DNA from: an uncultured Collinsella sp.
Lineage (GTDB): Bacteria; Actinomycetota; Coriobacteriia; Coriobacteriales; Coriobacteriaceae
Direction of reading: 5' to 3'
DNA: 29,228 nt
Assembly (NCBI GenBank): GCA_900552735.1
Contig: USBA01000003.1
Location: 1 to 29,228 of the forward strand
In this document: positions 15,603-23,436 of the stretch, piece by piece
Layout of the letters: every line of letters starts with the position of its first letter
Numbering within the stretch: the stretch's first letter is position 1
The notes under the pieces: model-generated
What the model was told of the DNA's origin: nothing
What the model saw: only the letters and a program-made list of their open reading frames with translations
Databases searched by the model: none
Program-made: the position numbers and the translations under genes

Positions 15603-16295
15603 TTATTCGCCCTGTTCCTGTGTGCCCTCTGCGATCATGTTGCGGTTGTACACCAGATGCAAATACATCGCATCGTGCGCTGCGGTGGGATTGCGCGCGG
15701 CGATGGCGTCGGCCACGCCACGGTGGGTGCGGATGGTCTCCTCAACCAGCTTTTTGCCGGTCACGTCGATAAAGAGGGGGACGGATGCCTTGAGCACGCC
15801 CATCAGGCGGGGAACGACGAGGTTTCCGGAGCTTTCGGCAATGGCATTGTGGAACGCGGTGTCGGCGGCGGAGTAATCCTCACCGGCCTCGGCCAGGCGC
15901 TCGGATTCGTCGCAGAGATCTTTGATACAGACGACCTGGTCGTTGGTTGCGTGCTCGGCCGCCATGCGTGCCATCTGCGGCTCGATCATAAAGCGCACCT
16001 CGAGTAGGTCGCGCGCCAGACGCTGCTTGTCGTTGATAAAGGTAAAGCCCAGCGGGTCGTCGGCAACGCCGGGGTTTGACGCCACATAGGTGCCCGAACC
16101 TTGCTTAATGCGCACGATATTGCGCGACTGCAGCAACTTCATGGCCTCGCGCACAGTGCTCCTGCCGGCGCCCAAGCGCTCGACCAGCACGGTTTCCTTG
16201 GGCAGGCGATCGCCTTGCTCAAGGTGTTCATCCAGAATCAATTGAATGATTTTCTCCGATATTTGCTCGGGGAGTCCCGATTCGGCGCGGGCCAT
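15603..16295 (-). CDS. GntR-family transcriptional regulator, FadR subfamily
   Basis: 230 aa from ATG 16295 with SD GAAAGG; upstream in-frame ATGs overlap the SD region. The N-terminal winged helix contains LPKETVLVERLGAGRSTVREAM at about residues 31-52, the standard GntR motif. The C-terminal FCD domain has the expected Asp/His pattern, including DTAFHNAIA near 145 and THRGVADAI near 190, usually metal and ligand binding. It is transcribed away from the GntP permease across 234 bp that hold several palindromes, which suggests that it controls the permease and dehydratase. It also precedes the SDR on its own strand. The effector is probably a sugar acid (inference). Confidence 0.9.
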   Translation of the reverse strand: MARAESGLPEQISEKIIQLILDEHLEQGDRLPKETVLVERLGAGRSTVREAMKLLQSRNIVRIKQGSGTYVASNPGVADDPLGFTFINDKQRLARDLLEVRFMIEPQMARMAAEHATNDQVVCIKDLCDESERLAEAGEDYSAADTAFHNAIAESSGNLVVPRLMGVLKASVPLFIDVTGKKLVEETIRTHRGVADAIAARNPTAAHDAMYLHLVYNRNMIAEGTQEQGE

Positions 16296-16420
16296 AGCTA
16301 TGCCTTTCATTACAAAATTCATCTGAGCTATTTTAGCGCACCACGGATGCGATATTGGCCGCTGGATTAGAGTCGGGCGGCTTAGATATACCGTTCGCAG
16401 CGCAAATACGACCGTTTACC

Positions 16421-16439
16421 AAATACATCAGATGTATTT
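16421..16439. promoter_or_regulatory. 19-bp palindrome in the divergent regulator/permease region
   Basis: AAATACATC-A-GATGTATTT is perfectly symmetric about a central A and lies midway between the divergent genes. It may be an operator for the FadR-type regulator. Confidence 0.5.
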
Positions 16440-16460
16440 CGAACAAATTTCAAAATGAAA

Positions 16461-16516
16461 CATCAGACCTTTCCAAAACACGCTATAGTCATCAGACAAA
16501 TTCAAAAGGTCTGATG
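16461..16516. promoter_or_regulatory. 12-bp inverted repeat flanking a -10-like box upstream of the permease
   Basis: CATCAGACCTTT (16461-16472) is the exact reverse complement of 16505-16516. A further ATCAGAC direct repeat sits at 16491-16497, and a -10-like TATAGT at 16484-16489. Repeated ATCAGAC half-sites around a start point suggest regulator binding, probably by the divergent FadR-type protein. Confidence 0.55.
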
Positions 16517-16529
16517 AATTGGAGGAAAG

Positions 16530-17891
16530 ATGTCAGACCCAACGTTTATGGCTGATCCCACCAGGCTGGTCATCGCCGCCATCGTGGGCATCGCGCTGCT
16601 GCTTGCGCTCATCATCAAGTTCAAGCTGCATCCCGTGCTGTCGATGATGGTCTCGGCGCTCGCGACTGGCATCGGCGCCGGTATGCCGCTCGACCTGGTG
16701 GCGGACACTGTCACCAAGGGCGTGGGCACCACGCTGCAAAACATCGCCCTGCTCATTGGCCTGGGTTCGATGTTTGGCCAGATTCTTGAGGAGAGCGGCG
16801 GCGCCAAGAAGATTGCCCAGACCTTCATCGATACCTTTGGGCAGGGTCACTCCAGCTGGGCACTGGGCATTACCGGTCTGGTCATCGGCACTACGGTGTT
16901 CTTTGAGGCGGGCGTAGTCGTTTTGATTCCGCTTGCGTTTAGCGTGGCATCCCAGACCAAAAAGTCGACGCTCTACTACGGCATCGCGCTGCTCGCGGGA
17001 CTTGCCGCTGGCTATGCGTTTGTGCCGCCATCGGCCGGTTCGGTTCTGGTCGCCGGCACGCTCGGTGTCGACCTGGGCACCATGATTCTTGTCGGTATCC
17101 CCACCGCCTTCATCGCCATGGCAATCGCTGGCGTCATCTGGGGCCGCAACGTCGGCGGTCGCATCTTTACCGATGTTCCGGAGCACTTTACCTCTGCCGA
17201 GGGCGCGAGCGACGAAAAGGAGCTTCCCTCCTTTAGTATGGTGCTTGCCATCGTGCTCACGCCGCTTTGTCTGATTTTGCTGGGCACGCTGTCTTCTTAT
17301 ATCCCCATGCCCGCCGAGCTCGCCTCGATTCTCGCCTTCCTGGGCAAGCCGTTCGTCGCTTTGACGCTTGCCACGCTCGTCGCGATGTATCTGCTGGGCG
17401 CGCGCCGCGGCTACTCCGGCGCCGAGCTCAAGGCCCTGCTCGACCGCTCTCTTAAGCCCGTCGGCATGATCTTGCTGGTTATCGCCTGTGGCGGCGTCAT
17501 TCGCTGGATGCTGCAGGACTGCGGCTTGGGCCAGGTTATCGGCCCTATGCTCGAGGCCTCACCGCTGCCTTTGGTGGTCGTTGCCTTTTTGATTGCCGTC
17601 ATGGTGCGTGCCTCTGTCGGCAGCTCTATCGTCGCTATGACCATGGCATCGGGCATTATGGCCGCCATGCCCGCGGTTTCCGGAGCCTCAGTGCTCATGC
17701 GTGCCGCTATCTGTCTTGCTATCTGCGGCGGTGCCACGGCCCTCTCGCACGTCAACGATGCCGGTTTCTGGATGTGCTCTTCGTTCCTCGAGATTGATGA
17801 GAAGACCACCCTCAAGTCCTGGACCGTTATGGAGACGCTCATCGGCCTTTCGGGTCTTGCCTGCGCCCTGGTGATTTCGTTCTTCGCCTAG
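16530..17891 (+). CDS. GntP-family gluconate/sugar-acid permease
   Basis: 453 aa, ATG 16530 with SD GGAGGAAAG. The protein is strongly hydrophobic with about 12-14 membrane segments. Motifs of the family are visible: HPVLSMMVSALATGIGAG, GLGSMFGQILEESGGA, TTVFFEAGVVVLIPLAFSVA, FVPPSAGSV and a C-terminal SHVNDAGFW. GntP proteins are proton symporters for gluconate and similar aldonates in the inner membrane. The next gene, 108 bp downstream on the same strand, is an IlvD/Edd-type dehydratase, which fits uptake and dehydration of one aldonate. The exact substrate (gluconate, galactonate or similar) is not readable. Confidence 0.92.
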   Translation: MSDPTFMADPTRLVIAAIVGIALLLALIIKFKLHPVLSMMVSALATGIGAGMPLDLVADTVTKGVGTTLQNIALLIGLGSMFGQILEESGGAKKIAQTFIDTFGQGHSSWALGITGLVIGTTVFFEAGVVVLIPLAFSVASQTKKSTLYYGIALLAGLAAGYAFVPPSAGSVLVAGTLGVDLGTMILVGIPTAFIAMAIAGVIWGRNVGGRIFTDVPEHFTSAEGASDEKELPSFSMVLAIVLTPLCLILLGTLSSYIPMPAELASILAFLGKPFVALTLATLVAMYLLGARRGYSGAELKALLDRSLKPVGMILLVIACGGVIRWMLQDCGLGQVIGPMLEASPLPLVVVAFLIAVMVRASVGSSIVAMTMASGIMAAMPAVSGASVLMRAAICLAICGGATALSHVNDAGFWMCSSFLEIDEKTTLKSWTVMETLIGLSGLACALVISFFA

Positions 17892-17914
17892 TTCGCGTAG
17901 CTAAGCATCTTTCA

Positions 17915-17945
17915 CCGAGTGCATCGCTCGGTACCCATTTTCACC
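17915..17945 (+). other. Short hairpin between permease and dehydratase genes
   Basis: ACCGAG/CTCGGT with a 7-nt loop, followed after a few bases by ATTTTCA. It is too weak for full termination and may adjust the permease to dehydratase ratio. Confidence 0.35.
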
Positions 17946-17999
17946 TGATTCATTAACCAACGATCGGTACAACCGTTCAAACCAAAAGAGGAGAGCATT

Positions 18000-19790
18000 A
18001 TGGACGAGAAGACCAAGGCACAGACCAAGGCACAGATTCAGCAGGAGGCAGCCGACCTGGTTGCCAAGCTGCAGCCGCGTTCTGGCAAGTTCCGCACCAT
18101 CAGCCCCGAGATGGACCCGCTGCGTCTGGGCTCCGGCTGGACGATCGAGGACCTGGACAAGCCGCAGGTCATCATCGAGTCGACCTTTGGCGATTCGCAC
18201 CCGGGTTCTGCCGGCCTGTTCGAGCTGGTCGAGGAGGTCCGTGCCGGCGTTGCCGAGGCTGGCGGTCACGGTGCCCGTTACTTCTGCACCGATATCTGCG
18301 ACGGCGAGGCCCAGGGCCACGACGGTATTAACTACTCGCTGCCCAGTCGCGACATGATCGCCAACATGATCGAGATTCATGCCAAGGCCACCCCGTTCGA
18401 CGCCGGCGTCTTTGTCGCCAGCTGCGATAAGGGCCTGCCTGCGAACCTCATGGCCATGGGTCGCATCAACATCCCCTCCATCGTCGTTACCGGCGGCGTC
18501 ATGGATGCAGGCCCTGACCTGCTGACCCTGGAGCAGCTCGGCGCGATTTCTGCCCGCTACGAGCGCGGCGAGATCTCTCGCGAGGAGCTTGAGTTTGCCA
18601 AGCACAACGCATGCCCCAGCTGCGGCGCCTGCTCCTTTATGGGTACCGCCTCGACCATGCAGGTCACGGCCGAGGCCCTGGGCCTTATGCTCCCCGGCAC
18701 GGCTCTGCTGCCCGCCACCAGCTCCGACCTGCGCGAGTTCGCCCGCGAGGCCGGCCGTCAGTCCGTGTGGCTCTCCGAGCACAACCTGTGTCCGCGCGAC
18801 ATCGTGACCAAGGAGTCCTTCGAGAACCTCATCATGGTCCACGGCGCCATCTCCGGTTCCACCAACTCGCTGCTGCACATTCCCGCGATCGCCCGCGAGT
18901 TTGGCATCGAGATGTCCGCCGACGATTTCGATCGCCTGCACCGTGGCGCCCACTACCTGCTCAACGTTCGCCCCGCAGGCGAGTGGCCGGCGCAGTTCTT
19001 CTACTATGCGGGCGGCGTGCCGCGCATCATGGAGGAGATCAAGTCGATGCTCCACCTCGACGTTATGACCATCACCGGCAAGACTCTCGGCGAGAACCTC
19101 GAGGATCTCAAGAACAACGGCTATTACGAGAAGTGCGGTCGTTACCTTGAGAAGTGGAATCTCAAGCGCGAGGACATCATCCGCCCGTTTGACCAGGCCT
19201 TCGGTACCGACGGTTCCATCGCCATCCTCCACGGCAATCTTGCTCCCGAAGGCGCGGTCGTCAAGCACACCGTCGTTCCGCGCGAGATGTTCCAGGCTAC
19301 GCTCAAGGCCCGTCCGTTCGACTGCGAGGAAGACGCCATTCACGCCGTCCTGACGCACGAGGTCAAGCCCGGCGATGCCGTTATCATTCGCTATGAGGGA
19401 CCCAAGGGTTCCGGTATGCCCGAGATGTTCTACACCACCGAGGCTATCGCCAGCGATCCCGAGCTGGGTGCGAGCATTGCCCTGATCACCGATGGCCGCT
19501 TCTCCGGCGCCTCCAAGGGCCCGGCTATCGGTCACGTTTCGCCCGAGGCTGCCGTGGGCGGTCCGATTGCCCTGATCGAGGAAGGCGACCTTATCCAGAT
19601 CAACATTCCCGAGCGCTCGCTGTTTATCGTGGGCATCGCCGGCAAGAAGATGGAGCCGGCCGAGGTCGACGCCGTCCTGGCCGAGCGTCGAGCCGCTTGG
19701 AAGCCCAAGACTAATCGCTATACCTCCGGCACGCTCAAGTTCTTTACCGAGCATGCGGTTTCCGCCATTCAGGGTGGCTACATGGAGTAG
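18000..19790 (+). CDS. IlvD/Edd-family dehydratase, probable aldonate dehydratase
   Basis: 596 aa, ATG 18000 with SD AGAGGAGAG. Family motifs are clear: CDGEAQGHDGINYSLPSRD, SCDKGLPANLMA (Cys142), CPSCGACSFMGTASTM (Cys205/208/211) and TDGRFSGASKGPAIGHVSPEA. These enzymes use an Fe-S cluster to dehydrate dihydroxy acids or aldonates. The protein is longer than biosynthetic IlvD (about 560 aa). The N-terminal Cys that usually follows a VPCH/NPCH-like motif is absent: the equivalent stretch reads FGDSHPGSAG, while Cys96 and Cys100 appear in FCTDICDG. Next to a GntP permease and a FadR-type regulator, a catabolic gluconate-, galactonate- or xylonate-dehydratase role giving KDG or its analogue is more likely than valine/isoleucine synthesis (inference). 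Confidence 0.87.
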   Translation: MDEKTKAQTKAQIQQEAADLVAKLQPRSGKFRTISPEMDPLRLGSGWTIEDLDKPQVIIESTFGDSHPGSAGLFELVEEVRAGVAEAGGHGARYFCTDICDGEAQGHDGINYSLPSRDMIANMIEIHAKATPFDAGVFVASCDKGLPANLMAMGRINIPSIVVTGGVMDAGPDLLTLEQLGAISARYERGEISREELEFAKHNACPSCGACSFMGTASTMQVTAEALGLMLPGTALLPATSSDLREFAREAGRQSVWLSEHNLCPRDIVTKESFENLIMVHGAISGSTNSLLHIPAIAREFGIEMSADDFDRLHRGAHYLLNVRPAGEWPAQFFYYAGGVPRIMEEIKSMLHLDVMTITGKTLGENLEDLKNNGYYEKCGRYLEKWNLKREDIIRPFDQAFGTDGSIAILHGNLAPEGAVVKHTVVPREMFQATLKARPFDCEEDAIHAVLTHEVKPGDAVIIRYEGPKGSGMPEMFYTTEAIASDPELGASIALITDGRFSGASKGPAIGHVSPEAAVGGPIALIEEGDLIQINIPERSLFIVGIAGKKMEPAEVDAVLAERRAAWKPKTNRYTSGTLKFFTEHAVSAIQGGYME

Positions 19791-19836
19791 CGCCCATGCG
19801 CATCAAATATCTCCTCTCATAGATTCGCGGTACGAA

Positions 19837-19871
19837 GGGCCCCGAGCTTGCACTGAGCTCGGGGCCTTTTT
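19837..19871 (+). terminator. Intrinsic terminator after the dehydratase
   Basis: A perfect 11-bp stem GGCCCCGAGCT/AGCTCGGGGCC (19838-19848 with 19856-19866) around a 7-nt loop, followed by T5. Confidence 0.93.
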
Positions 19872-19917
19872 GTTCAACCTTGGCTAAAAAAGCCCCGTCC
19901 CAAAAAGACTGGTTGGA

Positions 19918-19984
19918 AGTTGCACTGAATTGGGGATTGTTTGACGGCGCGGGTGACGCCAGCGCCCCCTATTTCACCGCAACT
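19918..19984. repeat. Second copy of the AGTTGC...GCAACT intergenic element
   Basis: An imperfect inverted repeat: AGTTGCACTGAATTGGGG pairs with the segment ending CCTATTTCACCGCAACT. Bases 19970-19984 are the exact reverse complement of 11531-11545. No T-run follows. No coding frame is convincing in 19872-20054. Confidence 0.6.
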
Positions 19985-20003
19985 GAGGGGATGGGGGATG
20001 CGA

Positions 20004-20009
20004 TAGTAT
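20004..20009 (+). promoter_or_regulatory. -10-like box upstream of GntR/FCD regulator
   Basis: TAGTAT within TGCGATAGTAT. The same 11 bases occur upstream of the glutamine-synthetase-like gene (21991-22001). It places the start point near 20016 and so supports translation from ATG 20055 rather than from GTG 20013. Confidence 0.4.
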
Positions 20010-20054
20010 TACGTGGTGAAATTCGACAAACCGTGGGCTTCATCCGAGGGCTTT

Positions 20055-20747
20055 ATGGAACAACACCAGCATTATCAGAGCTTGCAAGATCAGGCATATA
20101 ACGCATTGCGCTCCAAGATCATCTATGCCGAGCTCAAGCCCGGCACGCGCCTTTCGGCGATTGGTCTGGAAAAAGAGACAGGAATCGGGCGTACGCCCAT
20201 TCGCGAATCCTTTGTGCGCCTGCGCGAGCAGGAGCTGGTCGAAACACGTCCCAAAAGCGGCACCTACGTTTCTAAGATCAGCATGGAACACGCCGAGAAT
20301 GCCTGTTTCTTGCGCGAAAAGCTCGAAAGAAGCGTACTCATTAAATGTTGTTCGGCTGCTACGCCCGAGCAAAAGCAGCGGCTTGAGCAGATTCTTGCCG
20401 AGTCCGAGTCGCTCGACCATAGCGAAACGCGTCGCTTTTTCGATCTGGACAACCTGTTCCATGAGACGTGTTTTGAGATTGCCGGCCGCCACATGTTGTG
20501 GGATTGGATGAAGAGCGTCAATACGCATTTTGAGCGATACAACTGGTTGCGTATGGTGTCGCAGGATCTGAATTGGGAGCCGATTCGTCGGCAGCATCGC
20601 CGGATTCTCGAGGCCATTAAGAGGGGCGATACCGATGCGGCGAGTTATCTGGCAGAGACGCACTTGCACCTGATGCCCGAGGAGCAGGGCCCGGTTATCG
20701 CCTTGCATCCCGACTATTTTGAGCTGCCTAAAGACTCGTCTATCTAG
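20055..20747 (+). CDS. GntR-family regulator with FCD domain
   Basis: 230 aa from ATG 20055, SD GAGGG. The winged helix contains AIGLEKETGIGRTPIRESFVRL near residues 37-58, with the wing SGTYVS. The FCD domain shows FDLDNLFHETCF and later Arg/His-rich helices (RQHRRILEAI, ETHLHL), the usual metal-binding pattern. It stands alone between two terminators, downstream of the dehydratase operon and upstream of the LacI-family gene. Targets are not evident; regulation of sugar-acid genes nearby is a guess. It is only distantly similar to the other GntR protein in the window. Confidence 0.88.
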   Translation: MEQHQHYQSLQDQAYNALRSKIIYAELKPGTRLSAIGLEKETGIGRTPIRESFVRLREQELVETRPKSGTYVSKISMEHAENACFLREKLERSVLIKCCSAATPEQKQRLEQILAESESLDHSETRRFFDLDNLFHETCFEIAGRHMLWDWMKSVNTHFERYNWLRMVSQDLNWEPIRRQHRRILEAIKRGDTDAASYLAETHLHLMPEEQGPVIALHPDYFELPKDSSI

Positions 20748-20780
20748 CCCATCATCGCATCTGCTCGAGACGCAAAAACG

Positions 20781-20803
20781 ACGCTGCTCACCTACAGCGT
20801 TTT
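20781..20803 (+). terminator. Weak intrinsic terminator after GntR/FCD gene
   Basis: ACGCTG/CAGCGT, 8-nt loop, followed by TTTAC. The stem is short, so it is probably only moderately efficient. Confidence 0.5.
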
Positions 20804-20871
20804 ACAACCGAGATTTTTAAAAAAATGTCTAAAATGGCTCAGACTGCCGACATTGGGAAACGGGGTGCGCT

Positions 20872-21894
20872 ATGGCGCAGATGAGAATCAAGGACATTGC
20901 CGCCGAGGCGGGCGTGAGTCCGGCCACGGTCTCGCGCTATCTCAACAACCGCCCCGGGCAAATGACCGAGGAAACCCGTGCTCGCATCGCCGCGGTTATC
21001 GAGCGCACCGGCTATCGCCCACGTGCCGCCGCGCGCAATCTGCGCAGCTCGCGTACGAACCTCATTGGCGTGATTCTGGCTGACATCGCCAACCCGTTCT
21101 CGAGCGCCATGCTCGAAGGGCTTTCCGCCAGCGCCGCCGCGCGCGGCTGCTCGCTTATGACGGCCATTAGCGGCAACGATCCCGCCAAGGAGGCCGAGTC
21201 GCTCACCAGGCTTATCGACGCTGGCGTGGACGGTCTGGTCGTCAACACCTGCGGAGGCAATGACGAGGCGATCGCCGCGGCAGCGGGACGCCTGCCCGTC
21301 GTGCTGCTCGACCGCGACGTTGCCGCCGGCGGTGTCGATCTGGTGACATCTAACAACCGCGAGCTGGTCGCCGGCCTGGTAGACGCCTTGGCCTCTGCGG
21401 GCAGCGAGCGCCTGTGCCTGCTCACCGAGGCAAGCGACGACAGCCCCGTGCGTCGCGAGCGCGCCGAGGCCTTTACTGACGAGCTTTCGCACCGCGGCCT
21501 TGCGGGCGAGGTCGTCACCCTGGCCGACGGTGGCGCCACGGGCGTCAGCCGCTTGGACGAGACCATCCGCGGCTATGCAGGCAAAAAGCTCGGCCTCATT
21601 GCCGTCAACGGCCTGGTCTTCTTGCGCCTGACCGAGGCGCTGGCCCAGCTTGGCCCCTCGCTGCCGGCAGGGCTCAAAATCGCGACGTTTGACGACTATC
21701 CCTGGAACCACGTGCTCTTTGGCGGAGTCACCACGGCCGCGCAGGATACCCTTACCATTGCCGAGCGCGTAGTCGAGCGCCTCTCCGAGCGCATCGACGT
21801 CGTCACCACTACGGTGGGCGAGGCCGCAAAGCTGGCGCCCAAACGCATCGAGATTCCCGGCCACATCGAACACCGCGCTTCGACCTCGCGCTAG
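20872..21894 (+). CDS. LacI-family transcriptional regulator (KdgR-like candidate)
   Basis: 340 aa. ATG 20872 is followed by a second ATG at 20881; the upstream GGGG is a weak SD for either. The N-terminal HTH RIKDIAAEAGVSPATVSRYL and the hinge helix RAAARNLRSSRTNLIG are standard LacI. The rest is a periplasmic-binding-protein-like sensor with DLVTSNNRE and a late FDDYPWNHVLFGGVTT stretch. LacI proteins favour even palindromes with a central CG, so this is the best candidate in the window for the seven AACGTT operators at 617-15558. There is no copy of that operator in its own upstream region, so neither autoregulation nor the assignment is demonstrated. Confidence 0.9.
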   Translation: MAQMRIKDIAAEAGVSPATVSRYLNNRPGQMTEETRARIAAVIERTGYRPRAAARNLRSSRTNLIGVILADIANPFSSAMLEGLSASAAARGCSLMTAISGNDPAKEAESLTRLIDAGVDGLVVNTCGGNDEAIAAAAGRLPVVLLDRDVAAGGVDLVTSNNRELVAGLVDALASAGSERLCLLTEASDDSPVRRERAEAFTDELSHRGLAGEVVTLADGGATGVSRLDETIRGYAGKKLGLIAVNGLVFLRLTEALAQLGPSLPAGLKIATFDDYPWNHVLFGGVTTAAQDTLTIAERVVERLSERIDVVTTTVGEAAKLAPKRIEIPGHIEHRASTSR

Positions 21895-21967
21895 CCGCCT
21901 GTCCGAGTCGGTCTGTTCGTGCTTGGCACCCGCCCTGCGCGCACGTTTTTTGAGCGCTTGATACGCT

Positions 21968-21983
21968 TTAACCCTGCGGAAAC
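21968..21983 (+). promoter_or_regulatory. Possible GlnR-type box upstream of glutamine-synthetase-like gene
   Basis: TTAAC-N6-GAAAC matches one half-pair of the actinobacterial GlnR consensus (gTnAC-n6-GAAAC). It lies about 30 bp before the predicted start point (-10 TAGTAT at 21996-22001), where no good -35 is seen, as expected for an activator-dependent promoter. A single short match may be chance. Confidence 0.35.
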
Positions 21984-22048
21984 ATTTTTCTGCGATAGTA
22001 TCTGCGATATAGACCAGTCGAAACCCGCCCGAAAGAAAGGGGAGCGAC

Positions 22049-23386
22049 ATGAACCAGCAGAACATCGATTACGTACTCCGCTCCGTAGAGCAGCGTGACA
22101 TCCGCTTTGTGCGTCTGTGGTTTGTCGACATTCTCGGCCGCCTTAAGAACTTTGCTATTAGCCCCGAGGACCTCGAGGTCGCTTTTGAGGAGGGTATTGG
22201 CTTTGACGGCTCCGCCATCGAAGGCTTTGCCACGCCCGAGGAAGCCGATATGCTGGCGTTTCCCGATGCTTCGACCTTCCAGATCCTGCCGTGGCGCCCG
22301 AGCCACAACGGCGTCGCCCGTGTGTTCTGCGACGTGTGCACTCCCGATCGCAAGCCGTTTGCCGGCGACCCGCGCGATGCCCTGCGCCGCATGTTCCGCA
22401 AGGCCGAGAAGGCTGGCTATCTGCTCAACGTGGGCGCCGAGCTGGAGTATTACTACTTCCCCGACGAGCACACCCCCGAGCCGCTCGACAACGTGGGCTA
22501 CTTCGATCTTTCGGTGAGCGATGCCGCCCGCGACCTGCGCCGCAACACGGTCCTCACGCTCGAGAAGATGTCCGTGCCCGTGGAGTACACCTTCCACGCT
22601 GCCGGCCGCTCGCAGCACGGCATGAGCCTGCGCCACGCCGAGGCCCTGAGCATGTCCGACGCCATCACTACGGCCAAACTCATCATTAAGCAGCAGGCCT
22701 ACGAGAGCGGTTGCCACGCCTCCTTTATGCCCAAGCCGTTGGCTGGCGAGGACGGCAGCGCTATGTTCCTGTGCCAGTCGCTGTTCGACCACGACGGCAA
22801 CAACGTCTTTTGGGGCGAGGACGACGAGAAGTACCATCTCTCCGATATCGCCAAGCACTACATGGCCGGCATTCTGGCACACGCGCGCGAGATCAGCGCC
22901 ATCACCAACCCCACGGTCAACTCGTACAAGCGCATCACCACGGGCGGCGACTCCGTGCCACAGTACGCCACGTGGGGCCTGCGCAACCGCGCGAGCATGG
23001 TCCGCATCCCGGTCTACAAGCCCGGCAAGCAGCTGTCCACGCGCATCGAGCTTCGCAGCCCCGACCCCATGGCCAATCCGTACCTGGTCAACGCCGTCAC
23101 GCTGGCGGCTGGTCTCGACGGCATCGAGCGCAAGCTGGAGCTCCCGCCCGAGGCCACGGCCGAGACGCTCAAGCTTACCGACCGTCAGATGGTCGAGGCC
23201 GGCTACACGCCGCTGCCGCGCTCGCTCAAAGAGGCGCTCGACGTGTTTGAGGACTCGCAGTTTATGAAGGATGCCCTCGGCGAGCACATCCACAGCTTCT
23301 TCCTCAAAAAGAAGCGCGACGAGTGGCATAAGTTTGAGTCTACGATCACCGAGTGGGAGATCAAGCACTACCTGGCGAACTCCTAA
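22049..23386 (+). CDS. Glutamine synthetase family protein with degenerate active site
   Basis: 445 aa, ATG 22049 with SD AAAGGGGAG. It has the type I glutamine synthetase fold and length: GIGFDGSAIEGF, ELEYYYF, MPKPLAGEDGS, NPTVNSYKR and RIELRSPDPMANPYL. Several catalytic positions differ from the family. The usual HE-x-xP-x-QHEI metal-binding stretch reads HAAGRSQHGMSL (H183-L194), so both metal-ligand glutamates are gone. The GSGMHxHQSL loop reads GSAMFLCQSL (Phe240, Cys242 in place of His). The WGRRNR arginine pair reads WGLRNR (Leu311). Ordinary glutamine synthesis is therefore doubtful. A GlnR-like regulator follows 50 bp downstream. Possible roles are a nitrogen-sensing pseudoenzyme or an altered ligase; a true GlnA should exist elsewhere in the genome (inference). 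Confidence 0.88.
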   Translation: MNQQNIDYVLRSVEQRDIRFVRLWFVDILGRLKNFAISPEDLEVAFEEGIGFDGSAIEGFATPEEADMLAFPDASTFQILPWRPSHNGVARVFCDVCTPDRKPFAGDPRDALRRMFRKAEKAGYLLNVGAELEYYYFPDEHTPEPLDNVGYFDLSVSDAARDLRRNTVLTLEKMSVPVEYTFHAAGRSQHGMSLRHAEALSMSDAITTAKLIIKQQAYESGCHASFMPKPLAGEDGSAMFLCQSLFDHDGNNVFWGEDDEKYHLSDIAKHYMAGILAHAREISAITNPTVNSYKRITTGGDSVPQYATWGLRNRASMVRIPVYKPGKQLSTRIELRSPDPMANPYLVNAVTLAAGLDGIERKLELPPEATAETLKLTDRQMVEAGYTPLPRSLKEALDVFEDSQFMKDALGEHIHSFFLKKKRDEWHKFESTITEWEIKHYLANS

Positions 23387-23436
23387 TCGCGCTGGCTTGT
23401 TCCAGTACGATTGAGCTCATTTCCTTGGAGGCCGAT

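Noticed and set aside
17901..19754. 617-codon minus-strand open frame opposite the dehydratase
   Set aside because: An antisense shadow typical of high-GC genes; the plus strand carries the IlvD/Edd motifs.
20013..20054. GTG 20013 as the start of the GntR/FCD regulator
   Set aside because: It overlaps the predicted transcription start and has no SD; ATG 20055 has an SD and begins at the usual family N-terminus.
21968..23368. 466-codon minus-strand open frame opposite the glutamine-synthetase-like gene
   Set aside because: Shadow frame without motifs or SD, fully inside a recognised gene.
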